Made by a program: the position numbers and the translations under genes | In this document: positions 24,174 through 33,810 of the stretch, piece by piece | How the letters are laid out: the number at the start of each line of letters is the position of its first letter | Numbering within the stretch: the stretch's first letter is position 1 | The notes under the pieces: model-generated | What the model saw: only the letters and a program-made list of their open reading frames with translations | What the model was told of the DNA's origin: nothing | Databases searched by the model: none | Origin: Thermophagus sp052400625 | GTDB taxonomy: Bacteria; Bacteroidota; Bacteroidia; Bacteroidales; Marinilabiliaceae | Assembly (NCBI GenBank): GCA_052400625.1 | Contig: JBQTGH010000006.1 | DNA length: 64,000 nt | Reading direction: 5' to 3' (one strand)

Positions 24174-25094
24174 ATGATTTCATGGTATAAAACAATCTGT
24201 AACATACAGTGGCTCGGATATATTATAGGCGGATTCGGTATTGCTGTTATTCTTTCGGGATGTGTTGGGAATAATGAACGGGCCGATGCTTATGGTAATT
24301 TTGAGGCAGAGGAAGTGGTTATTAGTTCAGAGGCCGCAGGTAAGATTCAATGGTTCGACGTGAAAGAAGGTGATTTGGTAGAGGAAGAAAAAGTAATTGC
24401 TTTAATAGATACCACGTTTCCACGGATTGAGTTGGATCAATTGTTGGCATCTAAAAGCAGTGCGGAAGCGAGGTTGGTACAGCTTCAGAAAAGTGTAGAA
24501 GTCCAAAAAGAGCGTTTGAAGGTAATCCAAAAAGAAGTTAACAGAGTTACCAAAATGTTTCAGGAAAAGGCCCTTTCTGCCCAAAAGTATGATGAGGTAA
24601 CTGGCCAATTTAAAATCGCGCAGAAAGAGTTGGAGCAGATGCAGTCTCAGGCTTTAGCGATCAGGGCAGAAGAGAGGGTGGTGGAGGCCAAAATAAATGC
24701 TGCCAAAGAGAAATTGGCCAGGTGCAAAATGGTGGCTCCATTCTCAGGAACTGTTTTGCAAAAATATGCCGAAGCCGGAGAGGTGATCACTTTTGGTAAG
24801 CCGGTTTTAAAAATGGCAAATACCAATGAGTTGATTTTGAGAGCCTATATTTCGGGTTCTCAGCTAGATGATGTGCAGTTGGGACAGGAAATAGAGATAG
24901 GCTTTGATAAGGATAAAAATAACGACCACCGAAGAAAGGGAGTGATCTCATGGGTATCTTCTTCCGCAGAATTTACGCCCAAAATTATTCAAACAAAAGA
25001 AGAGAGAGTTGATTTGGTATATGCCATTAAAATAAGAGTCCCCAATTCCGACGGAAAAATTAAAATTGGGATGCCGGGGGAGGTTTTCTTTTAG
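24174..25094 (+). CDS. HlyD/MacA-type membrane fusion protein
   Basis: A 306-residue periplasmic adaptor. An N-terminal hydrophobic stretch (GGFGIAVILSGCV) doubles as a lipobox with Cys ~31. The split biotinyl-lipoyl halves are seen in EVVISSEAAGKIQWFDVKEGD and APFSGTVLQKYAEAGEVI, separated by a coiled-coil hairpin (LVQLQKSVEVQKERLKVIQKE to ~residue 175). It bridges the ABC transporter in the inner membrane to the TolC duct. It is placed directly ahead of the ATPase genes. Confidence 0.92.
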   Translation: MISWYKTICNIQWLGYIIGGFGIAVILSGCVGNNERADAYGNFEAEEVVISSEAAGKIQWFDVKEGDLVEEEKVIALIDTTFPRIELDQLLASKSSAEARLVQLQKSVEVQKERLKVIQKEVNRVTKMFQEKALSAQKYDEVTGQFKIAQKELEQMQSQALAIRAEERVVEAKINAAKEKLARCKMVAPFSGTVLQKYAEAGEVITFGKPVLKMANTNELILRAYISGSQLDDVQLGQEIEIGFDKDKNNDHRRKGVISWVSSSAEFTPKIIQTKEERVDLVYAIKIRVPNSDGKIKIGMPGEVFF

Positions 25095-25138
25095 CAATAA
25101 TGATAATCCGATGGAAAGTCATTAAAATTTTCTGAGTA

Positions 25139-26053
25139 ATGATTAAAGTGGAAAATGTTTCGAAGAGTTTTGGCGGATTGAAGGCTTTGAACGCTGTTTC
25201 TTTTAAAGTAAATGATGGCGAACTCTTCGGATTGATTGGCCCGGATGGAGCCGGAAAAAGCACCATGTTTCGGATTATTATTTCTCTTCTTCTGGCCGAT
25301 GAAGGAAAGTTGAGTTTATGGGGGAAAAATCCGGTTGACGATTATAAAGAAATCCGGAGAATGGTAGGCTATATGCCGGGAAAGTTTTCTTTATATGAAG
25401 ATCTCACAGTGGAAGAAAACTTAAATTTTTTTGCTTCTGTTTTTGCTACAACAGTAGAAGAGAATTATTACCTGATAAAAGAAATCTATCAACAGATTGA
25501 GCCATTTAAAAAACGACCGGCCGGGAAGCTGTCGGGTGGAATGAAACAGAAGTTAGCACTTTCCTGTGCACTGATTCACAAACCAAAGTTGCTAGTACTG
25601 GATGAACCAACAACAGGAGTGGATGCCGTATCACGAAGCGAATTTTGGGAAATGTTACAAAAACTCAGAAAATCGGGAATCACAATTTTAGTCTCAACGC
25701 CCTACATGGATGAGGCTTCTTTATGCGATCGGGTGGCCTTGATCCAGAAAGGTAGGATCCTTGATATTGCAACCCCGGATGAGGTTTCCGGTGGTTTTGA
25801 GGGCCCATTATTCGGAGTTTCAGGAGATAATATGTACCAGTTATTGTTGCATTGTAAGGCGTTTCACAAGGTGGCGTCTGTCTATCCTTTTGGGGAAGAG
25901 CTGCATTTGACCTTCCAAGACGGTAAAGATTATCGGTCGGATCTGATGCGTTTTTTGACCGAAAATGACCTTTCTCAGGTGAAAATAAGAATTCTTCAAC
26001 CCAATATAGAAGATCGGTTTATGTCGTTAATGAATAATAATGTTGATGCTTAA
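25139..26053 (+). CDS. ABC transporter ATP-binding protein (first of two)
   Basis: A 304-residue ABC ATPase of the ABC-2/drug-export group. Walker A GPDGAGKS is at residues 34-41, the signature is LSGGMKQK, and Walker B LLVLDEP is followed by TTGVDAVSR; the H-loop position reads STPYMDEAS. The ~70-residue C-terminal extension is common in export ATPases. It begins 44 bases after the adaptor gene. Together with the second ATPase and two permeases it resembles the YbhFSR exporter, in which the two ATPase halves are fused; here they are separate genes. Confidence 0.92.
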   Translation: MIKVENVSKSFGGLKALNAVSFKVNDGELFGLIGPDGAGKSTMFRIIISLLLADEGKLSLWGKNPVDDYKEIRRMVGYMPGKFSLYEDLTVEENLNFFASVFATTVEENYYLIKEIYQQIEPFKKRPAGKLSGGMKQKLALSCALIHKPKLLVLDEPTTGVDAVSRSEFWEMLQKLRKSGITILVSTPYMDEASLCDRVALIQKGRILDIATPDEVSGGFEGPLFGVSGDNMYQLLLHCKAFHKVASVYPFGEELHLTFQDGKDYRSDLMRFLTENDLSQVKIRILQPNIEDRFMSLMNNNVDA

Positions 26054-26163
26054 AAATCAATGGAATGTATTTGTGTCGAAACCTCCTGTTACAGCTTGTA
26101 ATTCATGGATACTTAAGGGATAAGTGCAAAAATGGGATAATTCATTAAGACAACTATACATAA

Positions 26164-26215
26164 ATGAAACAAGCATGATTAATTGTGAATATCGCAAAAT
26201 TTTATGCGGATGAAC
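26164..26215 (+). repeat. Dispersed leader element, collapsed copy 5 (ahead of second ABC ATPase)
   Basis: The left arm of the leader element is recognisable as ATGAAACAAGCATGA at 26164-26178, and its right end as TTTTATGCGGATGAAC at 26201-26216, comparable to TTTATTCGGATGAAA of copy 4. The middle and the right arm of the inverted repeat are missing, so the copy is only ~50 bp. The ATG in GGATGAAC (26210) falls at the same place as the start codon in the complete copies. Confidence 0.4.
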
Positions 26216-26950
26216 GAAAATGAAACCATGGGAAAAGCCATAGAAGTTATTGATTTGGTTAAGAAGTTTGGTGATTTCACAGCCAATGATCGTCTTACAT
26301 TTCATGTGCAGCAGGGTGAGATTTTTGGATTTCTTGGTGCTAATGGTGCCGGAAAGACTACGGCTATAAAAATTCTTTGTGGTCTGTCGGTTCCTACTTC
26401 GGGAAAGGTGATGGTTGCAGGTTATGATGTAAAGACGCATCCTGAGATGGTAAAACGGAATATTGGGTATATGAGCCAGAAGTTTTCGCTTTATGAAGAT
26501 CTTTCAATTTATGAGAATATCCGATTATTTGGAGCCATTTACGGATTGAGGGCCAAAGAAATTCAAATTCGTTCGGAGCAAATGCTTCGAAAACTTGGAT
26601 TATTGAAAGAAAAAAAACGACTGATTAAAACGCTTTCTCTGGGATGGAAACAGAAATTGGCTTTTTCGGTAGCAATTATCCATCAGCCGAAAATTGTTTT
26701 TTTGGACGAACCGACCTCCGGTGTGGATCCCATAACCCGACGTCAATTTTGGGAAATGATTTATGAAGCCGCAGAGGATGGAATTACCGTTTTTGTAACC
26801 ACTCATTATCTTGACGAGGCAGAATATTGCAATAGAGTGACCATGATGGCTAACGGCAGCATAAAAGCAATAGATACCCCCCGAAGACTTAAAGAACAGT
26901 TTGAATGCCAAACCATGAATGATGTGTTTTTAAAACTTACCAGGTCATAA
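26210..26950 (+). CDS. ABC transporter ATP-binding protein (second of two)
   Basis: A ~246-residue ABC ATPase. Walker A is GANGAGKT, Walker B IVFLDEP, and the H-loop THYLDEAE. The signature reads LSLGWKQK instead of LSGGQ, a variation known in the second half of fused YbhF-like ATPases, and suggests the pair acts as a heterodimer. Three in-frame starts exist: ATG 26204, ATG 26210 and ATG 26228 (MGKAIEVIDL). I chose 26210 because it sits where the leader element places the start codon in other genes; 26228 fits the domain start best. The gene is followed by the two permeases. Confidence 0.9.
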   Translation: MNENETMGKAIEVIDLVKKFGDFTANDRLTFHVQQGEIFGFLGANGAGKTTAIKILCGLSVPTSGKVMVAGYDVKTHPEMVKRNIGYMSQKFSLYEDLSIYENIRLFGAIYGLRAKEIQIRSEQMLRKLGLLKEKKRLIKTLSLGWKQKLAFSVAIIHQPKIVFLDEPTSGVDPITRRQFWEMIYEAAEDGITVFVTTHYLDEAEYCNRVTMMANGSIKAIDTPRRLKEQFECQTMNDVFLKLTRS

Positions 26951-27065
26951 TCTTGGGATGAAGAAGTGGAAAGATTTGGTTGGTGATGATAATTATGATG
27001 TGAAACTAAAAAGATTCGGTGTAGTCCTTAGGAAATATTAGTTTTTATTTTTTAAACGTTTTAAG

Positions 27066-28175
27066 ATGGGACAGTTATGGGTTTTTGTAAAAAAAGAGAC
27101 CATTCATATTATTCGAGATAAAAGGACATTGATTGTATTGTTAATTATGCCTTTGGCACAGATTTTTATTTTTGGTTATGTTATTACTACCGAAATTAAT
27201 GAGGCAAAAATAGGGGTTTACGATAAATCCAATGATTTTACCAGCCGCCAACTAACCGACCGTTTGGTATCATCCGGGTATTTTACGTTGAAACAGTATT
27301 TCCATAACGAAGATGAAGTGAAGGTTGCATTGCGACAGGGAAAGGTTAGAATGGTCGTGATATTTCCCCCTGGCTTTGGGAACGATGTTGCTTCACACTA
27401 TGGGGCCAAAATACAACTTATTGCCGATGCTTCTGAAGCAAATACTGCACAGATGTTGGTCAATTATGCCAGAGGAATCATATCTGTCTATGGCTCGGAG
27501 TTAAAAATTAAGAATGCCATCCATGTTAATCCGATAACAATTGAACCCAGAATGTTCTATAATCCGGGATTAAAAGGGGTTTTTATGTCGGTGCCGGGAA
27601 TAATGGCTATGATCCTTATATTAATCTCGGCAATGATGACGTCGATTTCTATTACAAGAGAAAAAGAATATGGCTCAATGGAAGTGCTTCTTATTTCACC
27701 GCTCAAACCATGGCAAATAATTTTGGGGAAGGTTGCCCCATACATTCTTTTATCTTTCTTAAATGCCGTGAGTATTCTGGCTGTAGGAATTTTAATTTTT
27801 AAAGTCCCCATGGAAGGTAGTTGGACCTTGTTAGCCCTGATTAATCTGGTTTATATCATGCTTTCTTTGTCGTTAGGTATTTTCATTTCCACGGTTGCCG
27901 GGAGTCAGATGGTGGCTATGTTTATTTCACTTTTTGCGCTTTTGTTACCTACCGTTTTATTATCCGGCTTTATTTATCCTATAGAGAATATGCCTTCGTT
28001 GCTTCAGTGGTTAAGTAATATAATGCCCCCACGCTATTATATTAAGGCGGTTAAGATCGTCATGTTTCAAGCAGGGAATTTTGGGGTTGTTTGGAAAGAA
28101 TTGTTGATTATGGGGTCTTTTCTTGTTGCCTTTCTCTTTTTAAGTATTAAGAACTTTAAGATACGGTTATCGTGA
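27066..28175 (+). CDS. ABC-2 type permease (YbhS-like, first)
   Basis: A 369-residue membrane protein: one N-terminal helix (TLIVLLIMPLAQIFIFGYVI), a large periplasmic loop of ~150 residues, then five or six C-terminal helices beginning with GIMAMILILISAMMTSISITREKEYG. The REKEYGSMEVLLISPL stretch is the ABC-2 coupling region. It forms a heterodimeric pore with the next gene product, powered by the two ATPases. It lies 115 bases after the second ATPase. Confidence 0.92.
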   Translation: MGQLWVFVKKETIHIIRDKRTLIVLLIMPLAQIFIFGYVITTEINEAKIGVYDKSNDFTSRQLTDRLVSSGYFTLKQYFHNEDEVKVALRQGKVRMVVIFPPGFGNDVASHYGAKIQLIADASEANTAQMLVNYARGIISVYGSELKIKNAIHVNPITIEPRMFYNPGLKGVFMSVPGIMAMILILISAMMTSISITREKEYGSMEVLLISPLKPWQIILGKVAPYILLSFLNAVSILAVGILIFKVPMEGSWTLLALINLVYIMLSLSLGIFISTVAGSQMVAMFISLFALLLPTVLLSGFIYPIENMPSLLQWLSNIMPPRYYIKAVKIVMFQAGNFGVVWKELLIMGSFLVAFLFLSIKNFKIRLS

Positions 28176-28281
28176 TTTTATACTTGGTTTTTTTTTATTT
28201 ATAATTAGTTGGATGTTTGAAATGTGTTGTTAGCTAATGTGGTAGCATTCTATTGCTTTCGTTATAAAATTTAATGATAAT

Positions 28282-29394
28282 TTGATGAGGATATTATTTT
28301 ATTTGCTGCAGAAAGAATTCATTCAGATATATCGCAATAAGACTATTCTGAGATTGATAATCGTTATTCCCATTGTGCAATTGCTTATTTTGGTGAATGC
28401 GGCCACTTTCGAGATGAAAAATCTGAAACTTACGGTTGCCGATCAGGATCATTCTCCTTGGAGTCGGAGACTCATTTCTGAGTTGGATGCTTCTCCTTTT
28501 TTCGTTGTCGAGCAGATTAATGCTGACGTATCCTTCGCTAAGGAGAAAATAGAAAAAGGAAGTGCAGATCTTGTGGTTGTTATCCCCGATGGCTTTGAGA
28601 AGTCGTTAATGATCGGAGAGCCGATAAGCATTCAGTTGCTGGCCAATGCGATCAATTCCCAGCAAGCACAATTGGGCTATGCATATTTGCAAAATTTTGT
28701 AGCACAGCTTGGTGTAAACTATGGAACAGAGACTTTTGGCCTCCCTATGGGTAGCAGTATTCAGAACACATATTCTTATTGGTACAATCCAGATCTAAAC
28801 TATAAATATTTTATGGTGCCCGGGATTCTGGTAGTATTGATATCGGTGATCGGAATGTTTTTGTCGGCCATGAATCTTGTCAGGGAAAAAGAGATGGGAA
28901 CCATTGAACAAATAAATGTGACACCAGTTCAGAAGTGGCAATTTATTGTGGCCAAATTACTTCCTTTTTTAGTAATAGGGCTTTTTGAGCTGGCTCTGGG
29001 GTTGATAATAGGGCGTGTGGTATATCATATACCAATTCAGGGGAGCCTGTGGTTGGTCTTTGGAATAGCTACACTTTATTTGATTGGGCTCTTGGGGCTT
29101 GGGTTATTACTTTCTACATTTTCTACCTCACAGCAACAGGTCACATTTGTGAGTTATTTTTTTCTTTTGGTATTTATCCTAATGAGTGGCATCTTTACTT
29201 CTGTGGATAATATGCCCGAATGGGGCCAAAAGATAAATTTGATAAATCCCTTGTACTATTTTATTGATGTAATGCGTGCTATTCTTTTAAAAGGAGCCGG
29301 GCTGAATGATTTGTGGCGGCAAGTTGTGGGCATTTCAATCCTTGCAATAACGTTATTCGGATTTGCCGTTCTAAATTACAAGAAAACGGTGTAG
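28282..29394 (+). CDS. ABC-2 type permease (YbhR-like, second)
   Basis: A 370-residue permease with the same plan as its neighbour: helix TILRLIIVIPIVQLLILVNA, a periplasmic domain, then VPGILVVLISVIGMFLSAMNLVREKEMGTIEQINVTP (landmark REKEMGTIEQ) and further helices. It is the last gene of the tripartite exporter set. Spacing of 106 bases from the first permease is wider than in a tight operon, but orientation and content keep them together. Confidence 0.92.
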   Translation: MMRILFYLLQKEFIQIYRNKTILRLIIVIPIVQLLILVNAATFEMKNLKLTVADQDHSPWSRRLISELDASPFFVVEQINADVSFAKEKIEKGSADLVVVIPDGFEKSLMIGEPISIQLLANAINSQQAQLGYAYLQNFVAQLGVNYGTETFGLPMGSSIQNTYSYWYNPDLNYKYFMVPGILVVLISVIGMFLSAMNLVREKEMGTIEQINVTPVQKWQFIVAKLLPFLVIGLFELALGLIIGRVVYHIPIQGSLWLVFGIATLYLIGLLGLGLLLSTFSTSQQQVTFVSYFFLLVFILMSGIFTSVDNMPEWGQKINLINPLYYFIDVMRAILLKGAGLNDLWRQVVGISILAITLFGFAVLNYKKTV

Positions 29395-29633
29395 AAGATT
29401 ATAGGAATATGATGTATATTTGGGAAACAATCTAAATAATATGGATTTTTATTTAGTGATGGTAAAATTAATCGCTTTTTGCCGGAAGTTTAATGCGCGA
29501 AGATGAAAACTGCAAAGTGAAGGTGATGGGAAATTTTTAAAATTGCGTCCCGGCGTTTAATTGGCAGTTGAGAATGATGGTTAGGAGTGATAATTGTAAA
29601 ATTAGTAATTAGTGCAATTAATGAGAAAATGTT

Positions 29634-29819
29634 ATGAGCAAACAATCTAAATGTGGATCACATTCCGGCGATGCAGTTTATGGTTTGGGAGTTATTGGAG
29701 CTGCTGTATTTTTTATTTCTCAGGCTACGGGTTTTTGGATGGGGGTGTTAGGTTTTTTCAAAGCATTGGTTTGGCCTGCTATATTGATATTTGATGCATT
29801 TAAGTATTTTGCAGGATAA
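29634..29819 (+). CDS. Small conserved-looking membrane protein
   Basis: A 61-residue protein with a Cys/Gly/Ser-rich start (SKCGSHSGDAVYGLGVIG) and one or two membrane helices (VIGAAVFFISQATGFWMGVLG and KALVWPAILIFDAF). Similar short membrane proteins occur in many Bacteroidota, but I know of no function. A -7-like TATATTTG lies at 29415-29422, some 200 bases upstream. Confidence 0.65.
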   Translation: MSKQSKCGSHSGDAVYGLGVIGAAVFFISQATGFWMGVLGFFKALVWPAILIFDAFKYFAG

Positions 29820-29913
29820 TTTGATTTTGGTTTATGGAAATTCGTGAATTTGTTTGTCATATTTATGATTTTTATTTGTTAAGAACAATTGGAATTAAAA
29901 TGATTAATGATGA

Positions 29914-30023
29914 CAAAGAAACCTGCATGACAAAGTGAGATTGTCACAAAAGAGTATGTATAGACCCTGAGTCATGCTAGATCCATCAGACCAATGGATT
30001 AACCAATTTTTATACTGATGAAA
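29914..30023 (+). repeat. Dispersed leader element, copy 2 (abuts 2-hydroxyacid dehydrogenase start)
   Basis: 110 bp with the left arm GAAACCTGCATGAC, ATTGTCACAAAAGA, the right arm GTCATGCTAGATCCATC, the core AGACCAATGGA and the end TTTTTATACTGATGAAA, whose ATG (30018) starts the gene. The last ~45 bases are identical to copy 1 except for a few positions. GCATGAC and GTCATGC form a perfect 7-bp inverted repeat. Confidence 0.85.
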
Positions 30024-31013
30024 AAGAAGATTTTAATATCTCACAGGATTCCTGAAGAGCCATTAAAAAAACTTAGTTCGGATTTTGAATTGATTTGGCC
30101 TGACAATGATGGCTTTACTAAAGAGGAGCTTGTTTCTCGCATTCCAGAATGTGATGGCGCTGTTTCAGTTTTTGGAAACCCGGTGGATCAAGAAGTAATG
30201 AAATTGGGGACACGACTGAAACTTATTGCCAATTATGGTGCAGGAACCGACAATATTGATGTGGCGCTGGCAACTCAATTGGGCATTGTCGTTACCAACA
30301 CACCAGATTCAGTGACTGAGCCGACTGCTGAGTTGACCATGGGATTAATGATTGATGTTGCGAGAAGAATTTCTGAATTTGATCGTGGACTACGCGCCAA
30401 AAAGATATGTGATTGGGGGGTCCTTAATAATTGGGGAACTACTCTTCAAAATAAGACCTTGGGGATAATTGGAATGGGCGCTATCGGTAAAGCTGTTGCA
30501 AAAAGGGCATTGGCGTTTGGTATGGATATTATTTACCATAACAGAAATAAACTTGCTCCTGATGTTGAAGAGAAATATGACGCTAGGTATACTGATTTGG
30601 AAAATTTATTACGCAATTCTGATTTTATTTCCCTCAATGTACCGTTAACTCCGGAAACCAAGTCATTGATTTCTTACCCGGAACTTAAACTGATGAAACC
30701 ATCAGCTTTTTTAGTGAATACTTCGCGTGGAGCTGTGGTTAATCAGGAAGCATTAATTGACACTTTAAAAAATAAAGAAATTGCTGGTGCGGCGCTAGAT
30801 GTGTTTGCCAATGAACCGGAAGTGCCTGAAGAATTATTACATATGTCTAACGTATTGGTAGTTCCTCATGTGGGGAGTGCTACTCGTGAAGCACGAACAG
30901 AAATGAGTAGTCAGGTGGCAGCGATTATTGTTGATTTTTTTCAAGGGATGAAAGGATTGCCTGTAGTGAATCCCAACGTTTGGGAATCAGAAAATTTGAG
31001 ATTTAAAATTTAG
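30018..31013 (+). CDS. D-isomer-specific 2-hydroxyacid dehydrogenase
   Basis: A 331-residue NAD(P)-dependent dehydrogenase of the glyoxylate/hydroxypyruvate reductase type. The cofactor motif is LGIIGMGAIGKAVAKRA, with catalytic Arg in LVNTSRGAVV, Glu in FANEPEVP and His in VVPHVGSATREAR. ANYGAGTDNID and NTPDSVTEPTAEL line the substrate pocket. The exact acid cannot be read from sequence. The gene starts exactly at the end of leader element copy 2 and is followed 124 bases later by yjbQ. Confidence 0.9.
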   Translation: MKKKILISHRIPEEPLKKLSSDFELIWPDNDGFTKEELVSRIPECDGAVSVFGNPVDQEVMKLGTRLKLIANYGAGTDNIDVALATQLGIVVTNTPDSVTEPTAELTMGLMIDVARRISEFDRGLRAKKICDWGVLNNWGTTLQNKTLGIIGMGAIGKAVAKRALAFGMDIIYHNRNKLAPDVEEKYDARYTDLENLLRNSDFISLNVPLTPETKSLISYPELKLMKPSAFLVNTSRGAVVNQEALIDTLKNKEIAGAALDVFANEPEVPEELLHMSNVLVVPHVGSATREARTEMSSQVAAIIVDFFQGMKGLPVVNPNVWESENLRFKI

Positions 31014-31137
31014 AACAACATTCTTAATTCTGGAGAATTATTTGTTTTCGACGTGTAATAAAACAATTAGGTGCAAATTAAACTTGAAAAATAAATGAGT
31101 TCTCCAAAATTACTCTTTAATATAATTCTTTTGTAAA

Positions 31138-31548
31138 ATGGTTCAACAAATAAATATTACTCTGCCCAAAATGGGACGTGGTTTTCATTTGGTAACCAGA
31201 TTTATAACCTCTGATCTTCCACAGTTACCTGAAAAAGGGTTGGTGAATATCTTTTTGCAGCATACTTCTGCAGCACTTGCCATTAATGAAAATGCTGATC
31301 CGTCAGTGAGAAAGGATTTTGAAACCATTTTTAATAAACTAGTAAAAGAAAATGATCCGGATTATAGTCATACTTTAGAGGGACCGGATGACATGCCTGC
31401 CCATGCCAAGAGTTCAATGGTTGGAGTATCGCTTACCATTCCAGTGGTTAATCATCGCTTAGCTTTGGGAACGTGGCAAGGAATTTATCTTTGCGAATTC
31501 CGAAATTTCGCCAGTCCTCGACGTCTTCTTGTTACTATCTATTCTTGA
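31138..31548 (+). CDS. YjbQ family protein (UPF0047)
   Basis: A 136-residue protein of the YjbQ/UPF0047 family, some members of which show weak thiamine-phosphate synthase activity. Visible are LVNIFLQHTSAALAINENADPSVRKDF and SMVGVSLTIPVVNHRLALGTWQGIYLCEFR (landmarks QHTSAAL and GTWQGIYLCE), the conserved phosphate-binding and C-terminal stretches. Its length is typical. It has no clear operon partner; gyrB follows after 217 bases with its own promoter. Confidence 0.9.
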   Translation: MVQQINITLPKMGRGFHLVTRFITSDLPQLPEKGLVNIFLQHTSAALAINENADPSVRKDFETIFNKLVKENDPDYSHTLEGPDDMPAHAKSSMVGVSLTIPVVNHRLALGTWQGIYLCEFRNFASPRRLLVTIYS

Positions 31549-31693
31549 ATTACCCTATTTTGTTATTGCATTTGTTTTTTGTTCAGGGGATAAAAAAGGT
31601 AAATAATTTTAATGGGTTGTAAATTAGTGGTTTAAAAATGTTTGCCTCCCTGAATTAGTTGTCTTTATAGGCGGTAAATACCGTTGGTTTTGC

Positions 31694-31701
31694 TATATTT
31701 G
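31694..31701 (+). promoter_or_regulatory. gyrB promoter -7 box
   Basis: TATATTTG matches TAnnTTTG. Transcription from here would start near 31708, which excludes the more upstream start codon at 31703 and supports ATG 31766 for gyrB, leaving a leader of about 60 nt. Confidence 0.6.
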
Positions 31702-31765
31702 TATGGCAATTTTGAATGCCTGGAAAATATCAATTGACAGCATTCTAATTAATAACATTTTAACA

Positions 31766-33736
31766 ATGAATGAAAAGGTAAATGAAAATAATCAGGGGGC
31801 TGAAGTAAACGGCTATAGTGCAAGTAGTATTCAGGTTCTTGAAGGACTTGAAGCTGTACGTAAAAGACCTGCGATGTATATTGGGGACGTTGGTCAAAAA
31901 GGCTTACACCATTTGGTGTATGAAGTTGTTGACAACTCTATTGATGAAGCTCTGGCTGGCTACTGTAGTTCTATACAGGTCACCATTAATGAGGATGGGA
32001 GTGTTACAGTATTAGACAATGGTCGCGGTATTCCGGTTGATTTTCATGAAAAAGAAGGAAGATCGGCTTTGGAAGTTGTTATGACTGTTCTTCATGCCGG
32101 TGGAAAATTCGATAAAGACAGTTATAAAGTTTCCGGAGGACTTCACGGTGTTGGGGTTTCATGTGTAAATGCTTTGTCTTCCAGTTTGAAAGCTGAAGTT
32201 CGGCGGGATGGTAAAATTTTTCGCCAGGAATATCAAAGAGGAAAACCTCTATCACCTATTGCCGAGATTGGGGCTTCTGACCAAACTGGGACTGGCATAA
32301 CTTTTATGCCCGATTCCACGATATTCAATAATACTGAATTTAAATATAGTATTCTTGCCGGTAGGATGCGGGAATTAGCTTTTTTGAATGCAGGGTTGGA
32401 GATTGTGCTAACCGATAAAAGAGAAAAAGACGAAGAGGGAAATTTTAAATCGGAACGATTTCATTCTGAAGATGGATTAGTTGAATTTGTTAGTTTCATT
32501 GATGGAAATCGTGAACCATTAATTGAAAAGCCAATTTTCATATCTACGGTAAAAAATGATATCCCAGTTGATATTGCCATTCTCTACAATACTTCATTTA
32601 ATGAGAATGTTTATTCTTATGTGAATAATATTAACACTATTGAGGGAGGTACACATTTAACCGGTTTTCGTCGGGGGCTTACGAGGACCTTGAAAACCTG
32701 GGCTGAAAAATCCGGTATGTTTTCCAAATTGAAATTTGATATTAGTGGGGATGATTTCAGAGAGGGACTAACGGCTGTTATTTCTGTGAAAGTTGCTGAA
32801 CCCCAGTTTGAAGGACAGACCAAAACTAAGTTGGGAAACAGTGATGTGAGTTTGGCTGTGGATCAGGCGGTAAGTACTATGCTTGCCAATTATCTGGAAG
32901 AAAATCCGAAAGAAGCAAAAGCAATTGTAAATAAAGTAATTCTTGCGGCGACTGCTCGGCATGCAGCTAGAAAAGCTAGGGAATTGGTGCAGCGGAAAAG
33001 TGTACTTTCGGGTGGAGGATTGCCCGGTAAACTAGCCGATTGTTCCGTACGAAACCCTGAAAAAGCAGAGATCTTTTTGGTGGAGGGTGATTCGGCAGGT
33101 GGTACTGCCAAACAGGGACGAGATCGTCGTTTCCAAGCGATCCTTCCATTACGGGGTAAAATCTTGAATGTGGAAAAAGCGCTCCAACATAAGGTTTTCG
33201 AAAATGAAGAGATAAAAAATATTTTTACAGCATTGGGCGTTACAATTGGAACAGACGATGATAGTAAAGAGTTAAATCTTGACAAACTAAGATACCATAA
33301 AATTGTGATTATGACGGATGCTGATGTGGATGGAAGTCACATCGCTACGCTTATCATGACGTTCTTCTTCCGTTATATGAAAGAGCTGATTAAAAGAGGT
33401 TATCTTTATATAGCAACACCGCCGCTTTATTTCCTTAAGAAAGGTAAATTTGAAGAGTATTGTTGGACGGATGCACAGCGAAGAGAATTTGTTGAAAAGT
33501 ATGCCAACGGTAAAGAAGATAGTGTCCATGTTCAACGATATAAAGGGCTTGGAGAAATGAATGCCGAACAATTATGGTTGACAACAATGAATCCGGAAAA
33601 ACGCCTTTTGCGCCAAGTTACTTACGAAAATGCTGCAGAAGCAGACAGGATTTTTAGTATGTTGATGGGGGATGATGTTCCTCCCAGGCGGGAATTTATT
33701 GAGCAAAATGCTACATATGCTAATATTGATGCATAA
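31766..33736 (+). CDS. gyrB: DNA gyrase subunit B
   Basis: A 656-residue type II topoisomerase ATPase subunit. The GHKL ATPase part shows EVVDNSIDEALAGYC, DNGRGIPVD and GGLHGVGVSCVNAL. The Toprim domain has LVEGDSAGGTAKQGRDRRFQAILPLRGKILNVEKA (landmark EGDSAGG) and DADVDGSHI. The C-terminal QRYKGLGEMN is the gyrase signature. Length is that of the compact Bacteroidota GyrB; ParE is less likely given QRYKGLGEMN plus EGDSAGG and this length, though not excluded. The start at 31766 is preferred over 31703 because of the -7 box at 31694. A strong terminator follows. Confidence 0.93.
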   Translation: MNEKVNENNQGAEVNGYSASSIQVLEGLEAVRKRPAMYIGDVGQKGLHHLVYEVVDNSIDEALAGYCSSIQVTINEDGSVTVLDNGRGIPVDFHEKEGRSALEVVMTVLHAGGKFDKDSYKVSGGLHGVGVSCVNALSSSLKAEVRRDGKIFRQEYQRGKPLSPIAEIGASDQTGTGITFMPDSTIFNNTEFKYSILAGRMRELAFLNAGLEIVLTDKREKDEEGNFKSERFHSEDGLVEFVSFIDGNREPLIEKPIFISTVKNDIPVDIAILYNTSFNENVYSYVNNINTIEGGTHLTGFRRGLTRTLKTWAEKSGMFSKLKFDISGDDFREGLTAVISVKVAEPQFEGQTKTKLGNSDVSLAVDQAVSTMLANYLEENPKEAKAIVNKVILAATARHAARKARELVQRKSVLSGGGLPGKLADCSVRNPEKAEIFLVEGDSAGGTAKQGRDRRFQAILPLRGKILNVEKALQHKVFENEEIKNIFTALGVTIGTDDDSKELNLDKLRYHKIVIMTDADVDGSHIATLIMTFFFRYMKELIKRGYLYIATPPLYFLKKGKFEEYCWTDAQRREFVEKYANGKEDSVHVQRYKGLGEMNAEQLWLTTMNPEKRLLRQVTYENAAEADRIFSMLMGDDVPPRREFIEQNATYANIDA

Positions 33737-33751
33737 TTGGATTTTATGATT

Positions 33752-33792
33752 TTAAAAAAAAAGAGACTTTCAATTGAAAGTCTCTCTTTTTT
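33752..33792. terminator. Terminator of gyrB (may work both ways)
   Basis: A perfect 22-bp palindrome (GAGACTTTCAA and TTGAAAGTCTC, 33763-33784) is preceded by an A-run and followed by a T-run, giving a rho-independent terminator on the plus strand and a second barrier for minus-strand transcription. Confidence 0.9.
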
Positions 33793-33810
33793 TTATTCGG
33801 TTTTTTATAT

